Assembly: GCF_018829635.1 (NCBI RefSeq) | Contig: NZ_JAHKKG010000006.1 | Coordinates: 124,001-188,000 of the forward strand | Direction: 5' to 3' | Length of the DNA stretch: 64,000 bases | From: Paractinoplanes bogorensis | Lineage (GTDB): Bacteria > Actinomycetota > Actinomycetes > Mycobacteriales > Micromonosporaceae | In this document: positions 8,097 through 16,159 of the stretch, piece by piece | Layout of the letters: each line of letters begins with the position of its first letter | How positions within the stretch are numbered: position 1 is the stretch's first letter | Program-made: the position numbers and the translations under genes | The notes under the pieces: generated by a model | What the model saw: the letters and a program-made list of their open reading frames with translations, nothing else | What the model was told of the DNA's origin: nothing | The model's database searches: none

Positions 8097-8416
8097 ATCG
8101 ATCGCACGGTCTGGTCGAAGGCGACGCCCGAAGCGGCACCGGGAACCAGTTTGCCTCGGACCCATCATGACCGGGCCCCATTTCCGGTGCGTGACGGTCA
8201 CGTCAACGCGCCGTGGTATCCACCGATCAGATGAGGTGCCGCAGCCCAGCGGGCTGATGATCGTGGTGCGCGTGTGACCGAAGTGACAGGTCACCGCGGA
8301 GCAGGGCGCATTATGCCGCAGCCCATTCCGTGAGGCGCGCCATACCCCGGGGGCTCTTGCGCGACCGCGACCTCCTAGCATCGGGCGAAGGGACACCCGG
8401 AGAGGGGAGTCGTTTC
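8097..8416. promoter_or_regulatory. divergent control region upstream of trpC with GTGAC/GTCAC palindromes
   Basis: This 320-base non-coding stretch separates the minus-strand small gene from trpC. It has a perfect 11-base palindrome GTGACGGTCAC (8191-8201) and a second dyad GTGACC-N9-GGTCAC (8274-8294) with an extra GTGAC inside (8283-8287). A TAGCAT box (8376-8381) could be a -10 element for trpC. No tryptophan-rich leader peptide or attenuator is visible. Confidence 0.4.
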
Positions 8417-9268
8417 GTGACATCCGATCAGCAGGCGGAAGCGGGTTCTGGCGGACCGCAGAACGTGCTGGAGGAGATCCTCGCCGGAGTGCGCGAGGAC
8501 GTGGCGGCCCGGCAGGAGCAGGTGCCGCTGGAGCAGGTTCGGGAGGCGGCCGCGGCGGCGCCGCCGGCCATTGACGCCTATGCGGCGTTACGCAAGCCCG
8601 GCGTGGCGGTGATCGCTGAGGTGAAGCGATCGTCGCCGTCGAAGGGTGCGCTGGCTGACATCCCCGACCCGGCCGAGCTCGCGGGGGAGTACGCGGCGGG
8701 TGGCGCCCGCTGCATCAGCGTGCTCACCGAGGGCCGGTGGTTCGGCGGGTCGCTCGACGACCTGAAGGCGGTGCGGGCGTCGGTGCAGATTCCCGTGCTC
8801 CGCAAGGATTTCGTGGTCTCGAGCTATCAGGTGCACGAGGCCCGGGCCCACGGCGCCGACCTGGTGCTGCTCATCGTGGCCGCCCTCGAACAGAACGTGC
8901 TGGTCGGCCTGCTCGAGCGGATCGAGTCGCTCGGCATGACGGCCCTGGTCGAGGTGCACAACGAGGAGGAGGCGGACCGCGCGCTCGAGGCTAACGCCAA
9001 GGTCATCGGGGTCAATGCCCGCGACCTTCGTACGCTCGAGGTCGACCGGTCGGTCTTCGAGCGGATCGCGCCCGGCCTGCCCGGCAACGTCGTCAAGATC
9101 GCCGAGTCGGGGGTGCGGGGTCCGCACGATCTGATCCGGTACGCGTCGGCGGGCGCCGACGCCGTGCTGGTCGGCGAGGGTCTGGTGACGCAGAAGTCGC
9201 CGCGTGACGCCGTGGCCGAGCTGGTCAACGCCGGCAACCACCCCGCAACTCCGCGGCCGGTGCGGTGA
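8417..9268 (+). CDS. trpC: indole-3-glycerol phosphate synthase
   Basis: A 283-residue TrpC barrel that closes CdRP to indole-3-glycerol phosphate. Catalytic motifs are VIAEVKRSSPSKG (about residues 69-81, with the active-site Lys and Ser-Pro), VPVLRKDF-like IPVLRKDFVVSSYQV, LVEVHNEEE, GVNARDL and the phosphate-binding IAESGVRGP and GADAVLVGEGL. The start is GTG at 8417, with AGAGGGGAG eight bases upstream. The first 35 residues are a variable extension. Its stop overlaps the trpB GTG. Confidence 0.95.
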   Translation: MTSDQQAEAGSGGPQNVLEEILAGVREDVAARQEQVPLEQVREAAAAAPPAIDAYAALRKPGVAVIAEVKRSSPSKGALADIPDPAELAGEYAAGGARCISVLTEGRWFGGSLDDLKAVRASVQIPVLRKDFVVSSYQVHEARAHGADLVLLIVAALEQNVLVGLLERIESLGMTALVEVHNEEEADRALEANAKVIGVNARDLRTLEVDRSVFERIAPGLPGNVVKIAESGVRGPHDLIRYASAGADAVLVGEGLVTQKSPRDAVAELVNAGNHPATPRPVR

Positions 9269-10506
9269 GCGCCCCGACTCTGCCCGACTTGTCGGGGCAT
9301 TTCGGCAGATACGGTGGCCGGTTCGTGCCGGAGGCGCTCGTCCGCGCCCTCGACGAGCTGGACGCCGCATATCGGACGGCCAAGACAGATCCGGAATTTC
9401 AGGCGCAGTTCACGGATCTGCTCCTGAACTACGCCGGTACGCCGTCCCTGCTCTATCGGGCCGAACGGCTCAGCGAAAAGCTCGGAGCGGAAATCCTGCT
9501 CAAGCGGGAGGACCTGAACCACACGGGCGCCCACAAGGTGCGCAACGTGCTCGGTCAGGCCCTCCTCGCCAAGCGGATGGGCAAGCCCCGGGTGATCGCC
9601 GAGACCGGCGCCGGCCAGCACGGCGTGGCCAGCGCGACCGCCGCCGCCCTGCTCGACCTCGAGTGCGTCGTCTACATGGGCGAGACCGACACCGAGCGGC
9701 AGGCGCTGAACGTGGCCCGCATGCGCATGCTCGGCGCCACGGTCGTGCCGGTCACCAACGGCTCGCGCACGCTCAAGGACGCGCTCAACGAGGCGCTGCG
9801 CGACTGGGTGGCCAGCGTCGACACCACGCACTACCTGCTCGGCACGGCGGCCGGACCGCACCCGTTCCCCGAGATCGTCCGCGATTTCGTCGGCGGGATC
9901 GGTATCGAGGCGCGTCAGCAGTGCCTCGACCAGATCGGCCGGCTGCCCGACGCGGTGGCGGCCTGTGTCGGCGGCGGTTCCAACGCGATCGGCATCTTCC
10001 ACGCGTTCGTCCCGGACGAGGGCGTCCAGCTCTACGGGTTCGAGGCGGGCGGCGACGGGGTGGCGACCGGCCGGCACGCGGCGTCGATCACCGGCGGCTC
10101 GTCGGGGGTGCTGCACGGTGCCCGCACGTACGTGCTGCAGGACGAGGACGGTCAGACGGTCGAGTCGCACTCGATCTCGGCCGGCCTGGACTACCCGGGC
10201 GTCGGGCCCGAGCACGCCTGGCTGCACGACACCGGCCGGGCCGAGTACGAGCCGGTGACCGACGCCGAGGCGATGGCCGCGTTCCAGCTGCTGTGCCGCA
10301 CCGAGGGCATCATCCCGGCCATCGAGAGCGCCCACGCGCTGGCCGGCGCCGCCAAGATCGCGCCACTGCTACGAGACGAGCTCGGCCGCACCCCGACGAT
10401 CCTGGTCAACCTGTCCGGCCGCGGTGACAAGGACGTGCACACCGCGGGCGCCTACTTCGGCATCCTCGACCCGGTCGAGACCCTCGTACCGGGAGAGCAA
10501 GAGTGA
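9265..10506 (+). CDS. trpB: tryptophan synthase beta chain
   Basis: A 413-residue PLP enzyme joining indole and serine. GRYGGRFVPEAL near the N-terminus, the PLP lysine in LKREDLNHTGAHKVRNVLG (about residues 85-103), ETGAGQHGVASA and the phosphate cup GGGSNAIG are all present. The glycine-rich C-terminal loop VNLSGRGDKDVHT is intact. GTG at 9265 overlaps the trpC stop by four bases and its stop overlaps trpA, giving a trpCBA translational unit in which the alpha and beta chains form one complex. Confidence 0.96.
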   Translation: MSAPTLPDLSGHFGRYGGRFVPEALVRALDELDAAYRTAKTDPEFQAQFTDLLLNYAGTPSLLYRAERLSEKLGAEILLKREDLNHTGAHKVRNVLGQALLAKRMGKPRVIAETGAGQHGVASATAAALLDLECVVYMGETDTERQALNVARMRMLGATVVPVTNGSRTLKDALNEALRDWVASVDTTHYLLGTAAGPHPFPEIVRDFVGGIGIEARQQCLDQIGRLPDAVAACVGGGSNAIGIFHAFVPDEGVQLYGFEAGGDGVATGRHAASITGGSSGVLHGARTYVLQDEDGQTVESHSISAGLDYPGVGPEHAWLHDTGRAEYEPVTDAEAMAAFQLLCRTEGIIPAIESAHALAGAAKIAPLLRDELGRTPTILVNLSGRGDKDVHTAGAYFGILDPVETLVPGEQE

Positions 10507-11303
10507 GCATCGCGGAAGTCTTCGGCAAGGCCCGCACCGAGAACCGGGCGCTGCTGATCGGCTGCATGCCGGCCGGGTTCCCGACGGTCGACGACAGCAT
10601 CGCGTCGATGATCGCGATGCACGAGTCCGGTTGCGACGTCATCGAGGTCGAGATGCCGTACTCGGACCCGGTCATGGACGGCCCGGTGATCCAGAAGGCC
10701 AGCGACATCGCGCTCGCCAACGGCGTCCGCACCCGCGACACGCTGCGGATCATCGAGGCCGTGGCGAGCGCCGGGGCCACGGTCGTGCTGATGACCTACT
10801 GGAACCCGATCGAGAAGTACGGGGTCAACGCGTTCGCCCGCGACCTGGCCGCGGCCGGCGCCACCGGCATGATCACGCCCGACCTGATCCCGGACGAGGC
10901 GGCCGAGTGGATCGCCGCCTCCGACGAGCACCGGATCGACCGGACGTTCCTGGTCTCGCCGTCCTCGACGGACGAGCGGATCGCGATGACCGTCGCGCAC
11001 TGCCGCGGCTTCGTCTACGCCACCGCGCTGATGGGCGTCACCGGCGCCCGGACGTCGGTGTCGTCGCAGGCCCCCGAACTGGTCGACCGGGTGCGCCACG
11101 CCAACCCGGACATGCCGGTCGGTGTCGGCCTGGGCGTCGGCACCGGGGCCCAGGCGGCCCAGGTGGCCGGGTTCGCCGACGGGGTGATCGTCGGGAGCGC
11201 GCTGATCCGCTGCGTGCTCGAGGCCCCCGACCGCGCGAACGGCCTGAACCGGCTGCGTGCCCTGAGCGCCGAACTGGCCGAGGGCGTGCGAAACCCAGCC
11301 TGA
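10503..11303 (+). CDS. trpA: tryptophan synthase alpha chain
   Basis: A 266-residue TIM barrel that cleaves indole-3-glycerol phosphate and channels indole to TrpB. The catalytic Glu and Asp lie in VIEVEMPYSDPVMDGPVIQ (about residues 44-62). LMTYWNPIEKYGV, GMITPDLIPDEA and the phosphate site GVGLGVGTGAQAAQV are conserved. The start is GTG at 10503, overlapping the trpB stop. A 7-bp hairpin covers the stop codon. Confidence 0.95.
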   Translation: MSIAEVFGKARTENRALLIGCMPAGFPTVDDSIASMIAMHESGCDVIEVEMPYSDPVMDGPVIQKASDIALANGVRTRDTLRIIEAVASAGATVVLMTYWNPIEKYGVNAFARDLAAAGATGMITPDLIPDEAAEWIAASDEHRIDRTFLVSPSSTDERIAMTVAHCRGFVYATALMGVTGARTSVSSQAPELVDRVRHANPDMPVGVGLGVGTGAQAAQVAGFADGVIVGSALIRCVLEAPDRANGLNRLRALSAELAEGVRNPA

Positions 11304-11326
11304 GGCCTGTTTCATAACTGGCCTCA
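11301..11326 (+). terminator. hairpin on the trpA stop codon
   Basis: TGAGGCC (11301-11307) pairs with GGCCTCA (11320-11326) across a 12-base loop. Its 5' arm includes the trpA stop codon. There is no U-tract. It may partly terminate the trp transcript before lgt, which has its own -10-like box just downstream. Confidence 0.4.
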
Positions 11327-11335
11327 CTCACCCGG

Positions 11336-11341
11336 TAGCGT
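11336..11341 (+). promoter_or_regulatory. -10 box for lgt (candidate, near-leaderless)
   Basis: TAGCGT at 11336-11341 ends eight bases before the lgt GTG, and no Shine-Dalgarno is present. No convincing -35 is seen. This suggests a short or absent 5' leader. Confidence 0.35.
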
Positions 11342-11349
11342 GTGCACCC

Positions 11350-12519
11350 GTGAACCTCGCCGCGATCCCGAGTCCGACAACGTCGGTCTGGCACGTGCTC
11401 GGCCTGCCCGTCCGGGCGTATGCGATCTGCATCGTCCTGGGCATCGTCGCGTCCTGCCTGATCATGGAATATCGCATGCGCAGCCGGGGGGTGGCCCGCT
11501 GGGCCTCGCTCGACATCGCGGTGTGGGCGGTGCCGTTCGGCATCGTCGGCGCGCGTCTCTATCACCTGGCCACCTCGCCGCAGGACTACTTCGGCGCCGG
11601 GGGTGACCCGATCCGCGCCTTCTACATCTGGGAGGGCGGCCTCGGCATCTGGGGCGCGGTGCTCGGCGGTGCGCTCGGTGCCTATCTCGGCTGCCGCCAG
11701 CTCGGCCTGCCGCTGGGCCTGGTGGCCGATTCGCTGGCGGTCGGGCTCCCGGTCGGTCAGGCGGTCGGCCGGCTCGGCAACTGGTTCAACAACGAGCTCT
11801 ACGGCAAGGAGACCACGCTGCCGTGGGGTCTCGAGGTCCACGACATGGACCGCTCGAACCCCGGGCACGCCACGGTCATCGACGGTCAACCGGTCACCCT
11901 GCCCGACCTCTATCACCCCACTTTCCTGTACGAGTTCATCTGGAACCTGGGCGTGGCCGGGCTGGTCTACCTGCTCGACCGCAAGTTCAAGTTCGGTCGT
12001 GGGCGGGCGTTCGCGCTGTACGTGATGGCGTACACGGTGGGCCGGTTCTGGATCGAGATGCTGCGGGTCGACGAGGCCAACCACCTGTTCGGCATCCGGC
12101 TCAACGTGTTCACGTCGATCATCGTGTTCCTCGGCGCGCTGATCTACTTCCTGGTCATGCGCGGGCCGCGGGCCTATGTGGTGCCCGACGACGCGCCCGA
12201 GACGGCTCCCGAGGCGCCCGCCGCGAGCGACGTCTCGCAGGTCGACGTCACCGCCGCCGAGGCCGGTCCGGCCACTCCCAAGGGCTATCAGGTGGTCAGC
12301 GAGGCCCGGTTCCAGGCCTACCGCCGCACCGGGATCCTGCCGCCCGACACGCCGGCCGACATGGCCGAGGAGATCGCCGCCGGCGGGCACCCGGTCGAGC
12401 GTGATCCGGCCGGTCCGGCCGGGCTGGGCGCGGCGGTGCTGGCCACCGGGGCCGCCGCCGGATCGGAACCGGCCAAGGACGCCGAGCCGGAGTCGCGCGG
12501 CCCCGACGACGAACGCTGA
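11350..12519 (+). CDS. lgt: prolipoprotein diacylglyceryl transferase
   Basis: A 389-residue polytopic membrane enzyme that transfers diacylglycerol to the lipobox cysteine of prolipoproteins. Seven hydrophobic segments are visible. The family signature is present as VGRLGNWFNNELYG (about residues 137-150), and YHPTFLYEFIWNL and GRFWIEMLRVDE are also typical. Residues about 280-389 form a long Ala/Pro/Glu-rich cytoplasmic tail, common in actinobacterial Lgt. GTG at 11350 is the start that opens directly on the first periplasmic segment. Client lipoproteins in this window include the solute-binding proteins at 28863 and 33798 and the transglycosylase at 52319. Confidence 0.94.
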   Translation: MNLAAIPSPTTSVWHVLGLPVRAYAICIVLGIVASCLIMEYRMRSRGVARWASLDIAVWAVPFGIVGARLYHLATSPQDYFGAGGDPIRAFYIWEGGLGIWGAVLGGALGAYLGCRQLGLPLGLVADSLAVGLPVGQAVGRLGNWFNNELYGKETTLPWGLEVHDMDRSNPGHATVIDGQPVTLPDLYHPTFLYEFIWNLGVAGLVYLLDRKFKFGRGRAFALYVMAYTVGRFWIEMLRVDEANHLFGIRLNVFTSIIVFLGALIYFLVMRGPRAYVVPDDAPETAPEAPAASDVSQVDVTAAEAGPATPKGYQVVSEARFQAYRRTGILPPDTPADMAEEIAAGGHPVERDPAGPAGLGAAVLATGAAAGSEPAKDAEPESRGPDDER

Positions 12520-12525
12520 CCTGAC

Positions 12526-13755
12526 GTGCCGACGGCCGTGGTGGTGGGCGCGGGCATGGCCGGGCTGGCCGCGGCCGGCGCCCTCGCGCGCTGCGGCTGG
12601 CAGGTGATCCTGCTCGAGGGTGCCGAACGGGTCGCGGCCCCGCCCACGGCCCTGGTGCTCTGGCCCAACGGCCGCCGCGCGCTCGAGGCGATCGACCCCG
12701 GCGGCGGCTGGTCGGCGATCGCGTCGCCGCTGCCCGACGGCGGGGTGCGCCGCCCGGACGGTCAGTGGCTGGTCGCTCCGCGCGGCACCGGCACCGGTCC
12801 AGCCCCGGCCGCCGTGCACCTCGAGGACCTCTACGACGCCCTGGTGGCCGGCCTGGGCGATCTGGTCCAGCTCCGCACGGGTTTCAAAGTCCTTTCCCTC
12901 CGTACGGGTCCACGCGTGCGCCCCGCCGTGAGCGACGGCCGCACCGAGATCGAGGCCGACCTGGTCGTCGCGGCCGACGGCATCGACAGCACGATCCGGC
13001 GTACGTTGGCGCCCGAGTCGGCCGCGGTCGGGTCGGGTTTCGCCGCCTGGCAGGCCGTGATCCCCGCCTACCGGCTGCCCCGGCTCCCGGCCGAGCAGGC
13101 CGCGGGCGGCGAGACGCTGGGCGCCGGTTACCGCTTCGTCTCGATCCCGCTGGGCGAGCGAGCCGCGGGCCGGGGCGGCGTCTACTGGGTCGCCACCGCC
13201 GCCGGTGCGCCGCGCCCGGAACCGCCGGCCACCCAGCTGGCCCTGCTGCGGCGCTGGTTCGCCGACTGGCACCCGCCGGTCGGGGAGCTGCTGGCCGCGA
13301 CCCACGCCGACGACCTGGTGCCGCAGGAGGTCCGCGAACTGAGACCCCTTCCCCGGGCGTACGGGTTCCCGTCCGGCCCGGGTGGCGTGGTGCTGCTGGG
13401 CGACGCCGCGCACGCCATGCCGCACCACCTCGGGCAGGGCGCGTGCCTCGCCTTCGAAGACGCGGCGACCCTGCGTTCCCTGGTCGCCGAGGCGGCGCCG
13501 GGCCCGGCCCTGACCGCCGCCGTCGAGCAGTACGGCCGGCTGCGTCATCCGCGCACCACCACGGTCGTGCGGCAGACCCGGCGCATGTCGGCCGTGGTGC
13601 AGGCCCGCGGCCGGCTGGCCCTGCGCGCCCGCGACGCCGCGCTCAGCCACATGCGTCCCCGCATGCTCCCCGACTGGTCACCGCCGGAAGCAGCCGACCT
13701 GACCGGATCGCCGGACCTGACCGGATCGCCGGACGGGGTCGCGACGGAGCCGTGA
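12526..13755 (+). CDS. FAD-dependent aromatic-ring monooxygenase-like protein
   Basis: A 409-residue flavoprotein of the salicylate hydroxylase/UbiH type. The N-terminal Rossmann motif VVVGAGMAGLAAAGALA (residues about 5-21), the DG motif VVAADGIDSTIRRTL and the FAD-binding GD motif VVLLGDAAHAMPHHLGQGA (about 286-304) are complete. The substrate is unknown. The start is GTG at 12526, six bases after the lgt stop, so it may be read from the lgt transcript although the functions look unrelated. The C-terminus has a perfect short repeat, DLTGSP twice. Confidence 0.85.
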   Translation: MPTAVVVGAGMAGLAAAGALARCGWQVILLEGAERVAAPPTALVLWPNGRRALEAIDPGGGWSAIASPLPDGGVRRPDGQWLVAPRGTGTGPAPAAVHLEDLYDALVAGLGDLVQLRTGFKVLSLRTGPRVRPAVSDGRTEIEADLVVAADGIDSTIRRTLAPESAAVGSGFAAWQAVIPAYRLPRLPAEQAAGGETLGAGYRFVSIPLGERAAGRGGVYWVATAAGAPRPEPPATQLALLRRWFADWHPPVGELLAATHADDLVPQEVRELRPLPRAYGFPSGPGGVVLLGDAAHAMPHHLGQGACLAFEDAATLRSLVAEAAPGPALTAAVEQYGRLRHPRTTTVVRQTRRMSAVVQARGRLALRARDAALSHMRPRMLPDWSPPEAADLTGSPDLTGSPDGVATEP

Positions 13756-13804
13756 CGTCGTTACGATCCGGCGCGGTGCTCAGGCGTACGGGGGAAAGAT
13801 TTTT

Positions 13805-14950
13805 ATGATCGGGAACATCGCGGCCGTGCTGGCCCTCACCGCGGGCTCGCCCGTGGCTCTGCTCGCGCCGACCGAGCCCGCGCCGACGAATGTCACGCTC
13901 GCCTGGACGTCGGCGGCGCACACCGAAGCCGTGATCACGTGGGACGAGACCGGCGACGTGCGCAATCAGATCGACATCGTGTTCGCCGACGGCCGGACCA
14001 CCCACATCGCGAGCAAGTTCGCCGAGGCCGGGCAGCCCAACCGGGTCCCTCTGTTCGCCGGGCTGTTCGACCAGGACTACCGCATCCTCGTCCGCGTCGT
14101 GGACGCCGACGGTGCCGAGCTGAGCGAGCCGGCCTCGTCGCCCGAGTTCGACACCGACCGGGAGCCCGCCGCCACCATCACGCTGGTGCAGCCGCGCGAG
14201 GACGGCTCGATCCTGATGAGGTGGAAGCCGGGCGCCTACACCGACCCCAACCCGGGCGACCCGCTCGACGTGCCCGCCGACCTGCCTTACCGCTACCGTC
14301 CGGTCGCCTCGCAGCCGTCGTTCAACGAGTACGACCAGCTGGCCGAGCCGACCACCGAGACGTCGTTCGTGGTGCCCGCCCGCGAGGCCCCGATGCGGGT
14401 CGGTCTGCGCAACGTTCCCAACGAGTGGTACGGCTACAACGGCATCTCGGCCGCTGTCGAGGGCACGAAGCTGACCGGAGTGGTCACGGCCACGGGAGGC
14501 ACGGTGCGGGCCACCGGCAAGGCCGTACGGACGGTTCGGGCCTGTGACCCGGGGCCGTGCTGGACCGAGGACAACGCCGACAACGGCCGGGCGCTCACCC
14601 TGCAGTCACGGGCCGGCGCCGGTTCGCCGTGGCAGACCGTCGCCACGGGCCGGACCCGCGCCGACGGTTCCTACTCGCTGGCGGGGGACTTCGCCGGGGC
14701 CGCCGGTTACCGCGTCGTCGCCCCGGCCGTCAGTGCCACCGGCGAGGGGACCGCCCGCACCTTCGCGGCCACCCCGGTCGTCGCGGTGGCCGGTGGCGAC
14801 GGTCCGGCCGGCGGCGGCGGTGGCGGGAGCGGCGGTGGCGGGCTTCCCATCACCGGTACGCCGGTCATGTGGATCGCGATCGGCGGCGGCCTGCTCGTCC
14901 TGCTGGGCGTCCTGTTCGCCGTCCTCGGCCGGCGCACCCGCCAGAAGTAA
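13805..14950 (+). CDS. sortase-anchored (LPXTG) surface protein
   Basis: A 381-residue secreted protein. The N-terminus is a short hydrophobic stretch (MIGNIAAVLALTAGSPVALL) without the usual positive charges, so cleavage efficiency is uncertain. Residues about 27-125 and 130-215 look like fibronectin-type beta sandwiches (NVTLAWTSAAHTEAVITW). A CNA/transthyretin-like segment follows (TLQSRAGAGSPWQTVATG). A Gly-rich linker leads to LPITG, a hydrophobic helix (MWIAIGGGLLVLLGVLFAVL) and the basic tail GRRTRQK, together a textbook cell-wall sorting signal. GGGGGAAAG precedes the ATG. No sortase gene is in the window. Confidence 0.8.
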   Translation: MIGNIAAVLALTAGSPVALLAPTEPAPTNVTLAWTSAAHTEAVITWDETGDVRNQIDIVFADGRTTHIASKFAEAGQPNRVPLFAGLFDQDYRILVRVVDADGAELSEPASSPEFDTDREPAATITLVQPREDGSILMRWKPGAYTDPNPGDPLDVPADLPYRYRPVASQPSFNEYDQLAEPTTETSFVVPAREAPMRVGLRNVPNEWYGYNGISAAVEGTKLTGVVTATGGTVRATGKAVRTVRACDPGPCWTEDNADNGRALTLQSRAGAGSPWQTVATGRTRADGSYSLAGDFAGAAGYRVVAPAVSATGEGTARTFAATPVVAVAGGDGPAGGGGGGSGGGGLPITGTPVMWIAIGGGLLVLLGVLFAVLGRRTRQK

Positions 14951-14951
14951 C

Positions 14952-15133
14952 AGGCCGCGGCGGCCGGCTCGGCGGCGCAGGCCGTCCCTGCCGGGGGTCA
15001 GAGCGGCGCGGCGGCCGGCTCGGCGACGCGGGCCGTCCCTGCCGGGGGTCAGAGCGGCGCGGCAGCAGGCTCGGCGACGCGGGCCGTCCCTGCCGGGGGT
15101 CAGAGCGGCGCGGCGGCCGGCTCGGCGACGCAG
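14952..15133. repeat. 51-base tandem repeat covering the 3' end and stop codon of the GNAT gene
   Basis: The core GCCGTCCCTGCCGGGGGTCA recurs at 14981, 15032 and 15083, exactly 51 bases apart. A diverged fourth copy at 15134 lies inside the coding region. The unit includes the end of the minus-strand GNAT gene and its TCA (TGA) stop, so each downstream copy carries an in-frame duplicate of the C-terminus with a stop. Confidence 0.85.
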
Positions 15134-15966
15134 GCCGTGCCGACCCGCCGGAATCCGACCTTGGTGTAGAGGCGGGCGACGTCGTCGTCGCCGGCCGACA
15201 GGAACACCAGGCCGACCCCGTCGGCCAGCGAGCGCCGGGCCAGCGCCGCGGTGAGCTGCGAGGCGTAGCCGCGGCGGCGGGCCGAGGGCAGGGTGGCCAC
15301 TCCGGCCACCTCGGCCACGTCGCCCGAGCGCATCACCGCGCCGGTGGCCAGGATGCCGTCGGCCGAGTCGACCACGGCGGTGTGGTAGTCGCCCGACGAG
15401 CTGCGTTCCTGCTGGCTGGCGACCAGGGCGTCGCTGAGGCGCGGGGTGGCCGCGTCGCGTTCGGCCGGGCCGGCGGGCACGGTGCGCAGCGCGCCCCCGA
15501 GCGGCGAGGCCGGGCTCGCCGGGGCGCCGAAGCCGAGCTGGGCGACCGCGCGGGAGGCGGCCAGGTCAGCCGCGAACCGGTCGGCCGTCGGGTCGACGAA
15601 CCGGATCGTGCCGCCGGCCACCGGCAGGTCGGGCACCAGCGCGGCCGGGTCGAGCACGAGCAGCGGGGCCAGCAGCACGTCGAGCCCGGCCGAGCGGGCG
15701 ACGGCGAGCAGGTCGGGGGTGGTCTCGTGCACCCATTCGAAGGCCTCGGGCAGGCCCAGCTCTCGTTGCCGGGAGCGGACGGCAGTAATATCAGCCGCAG
15801 AGGGTGTGCCCGCACCGATGCGGGGGCGGGCATAGTAGGGCCAGCCCTCGCCCTCGCGGACGAAGAGCACGAGTCCGCCGAGTTCCTCGGCTCGTGCATA
15901 GGGCCGGGGGAGCGCGTCGTAAAAACGCTCGAGCCTGACGAAGACGTCGGTATCCTGTTGCGCCAC
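15100..15966 (-). CDS. GNAT-family N-acetyltransferase
   Basis: A 288-residue protein. Its C-terminal half is a GNAT domain: VAEVAGVATLPSARRRGYAS is the acetyl-CoA-binding motif A, and VGLVFLSAGDDDVARLYTKV with GFRRVG is motif B. The N-terminal half (residues 1-130) resembles the accessory domain seen in two-domain actinobacterial GNAT proteins. GTG at 15966 is the start. The acceptor substrate is unknown. The last residues AEPAAAPL lie in the 51-base tandem repeat, so the C-terminus may vary in length between strains. Confidence 0.75.
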   Translation of the reverse strand: MAQQDTDVFVRLERFYDALPRPYARAEELGGLVLFVREGEGWPYYARPRIGAGTPSAADITAVRSRQRELGLPEAFEWVHETTPDLLAVARSAGLDVLLAPLLVLDPAALVPDLPVAGGTIRFVDPTADRFAADLAASRAVAQLGFGAPASPASPLGGALRTVPAGPAERDAATPRLSDALVASQQERSSSGDYHTAVVDSADGILATGAVMRSGDVAEVAGVATLPSARRRGYASQLTAALARRSLADGVGLVFLSAGDDDVARLYTKVGFRRVGTACVAEPAAAPL

Positions 15967-16159
15967 CGCGCGAGACTATCCAACTCGAGTGGTCGTCCGG
16001 CTACCCCATTTCGGGCGCGATAGGGGTTTTGGCCCCGCGGGAAGTGTGATCCATCCGAACTGGCGGAGATCGGCACCCCTTAACGTAGACTCTAGAGACT
16101 TTGCAGGGCCGACGTCGTCCCGACCTTGATACGTAACACCAGTGACGACAGGAGGCCCG

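Noticed and set aside
8202..8416. Tryptophan attenuator or Trp-rich leader peptide before trpC
   Set aside because: The only short frame (from the ATG near 8313) encodes no Trp, and no terminator/antiterminator pair is visible.
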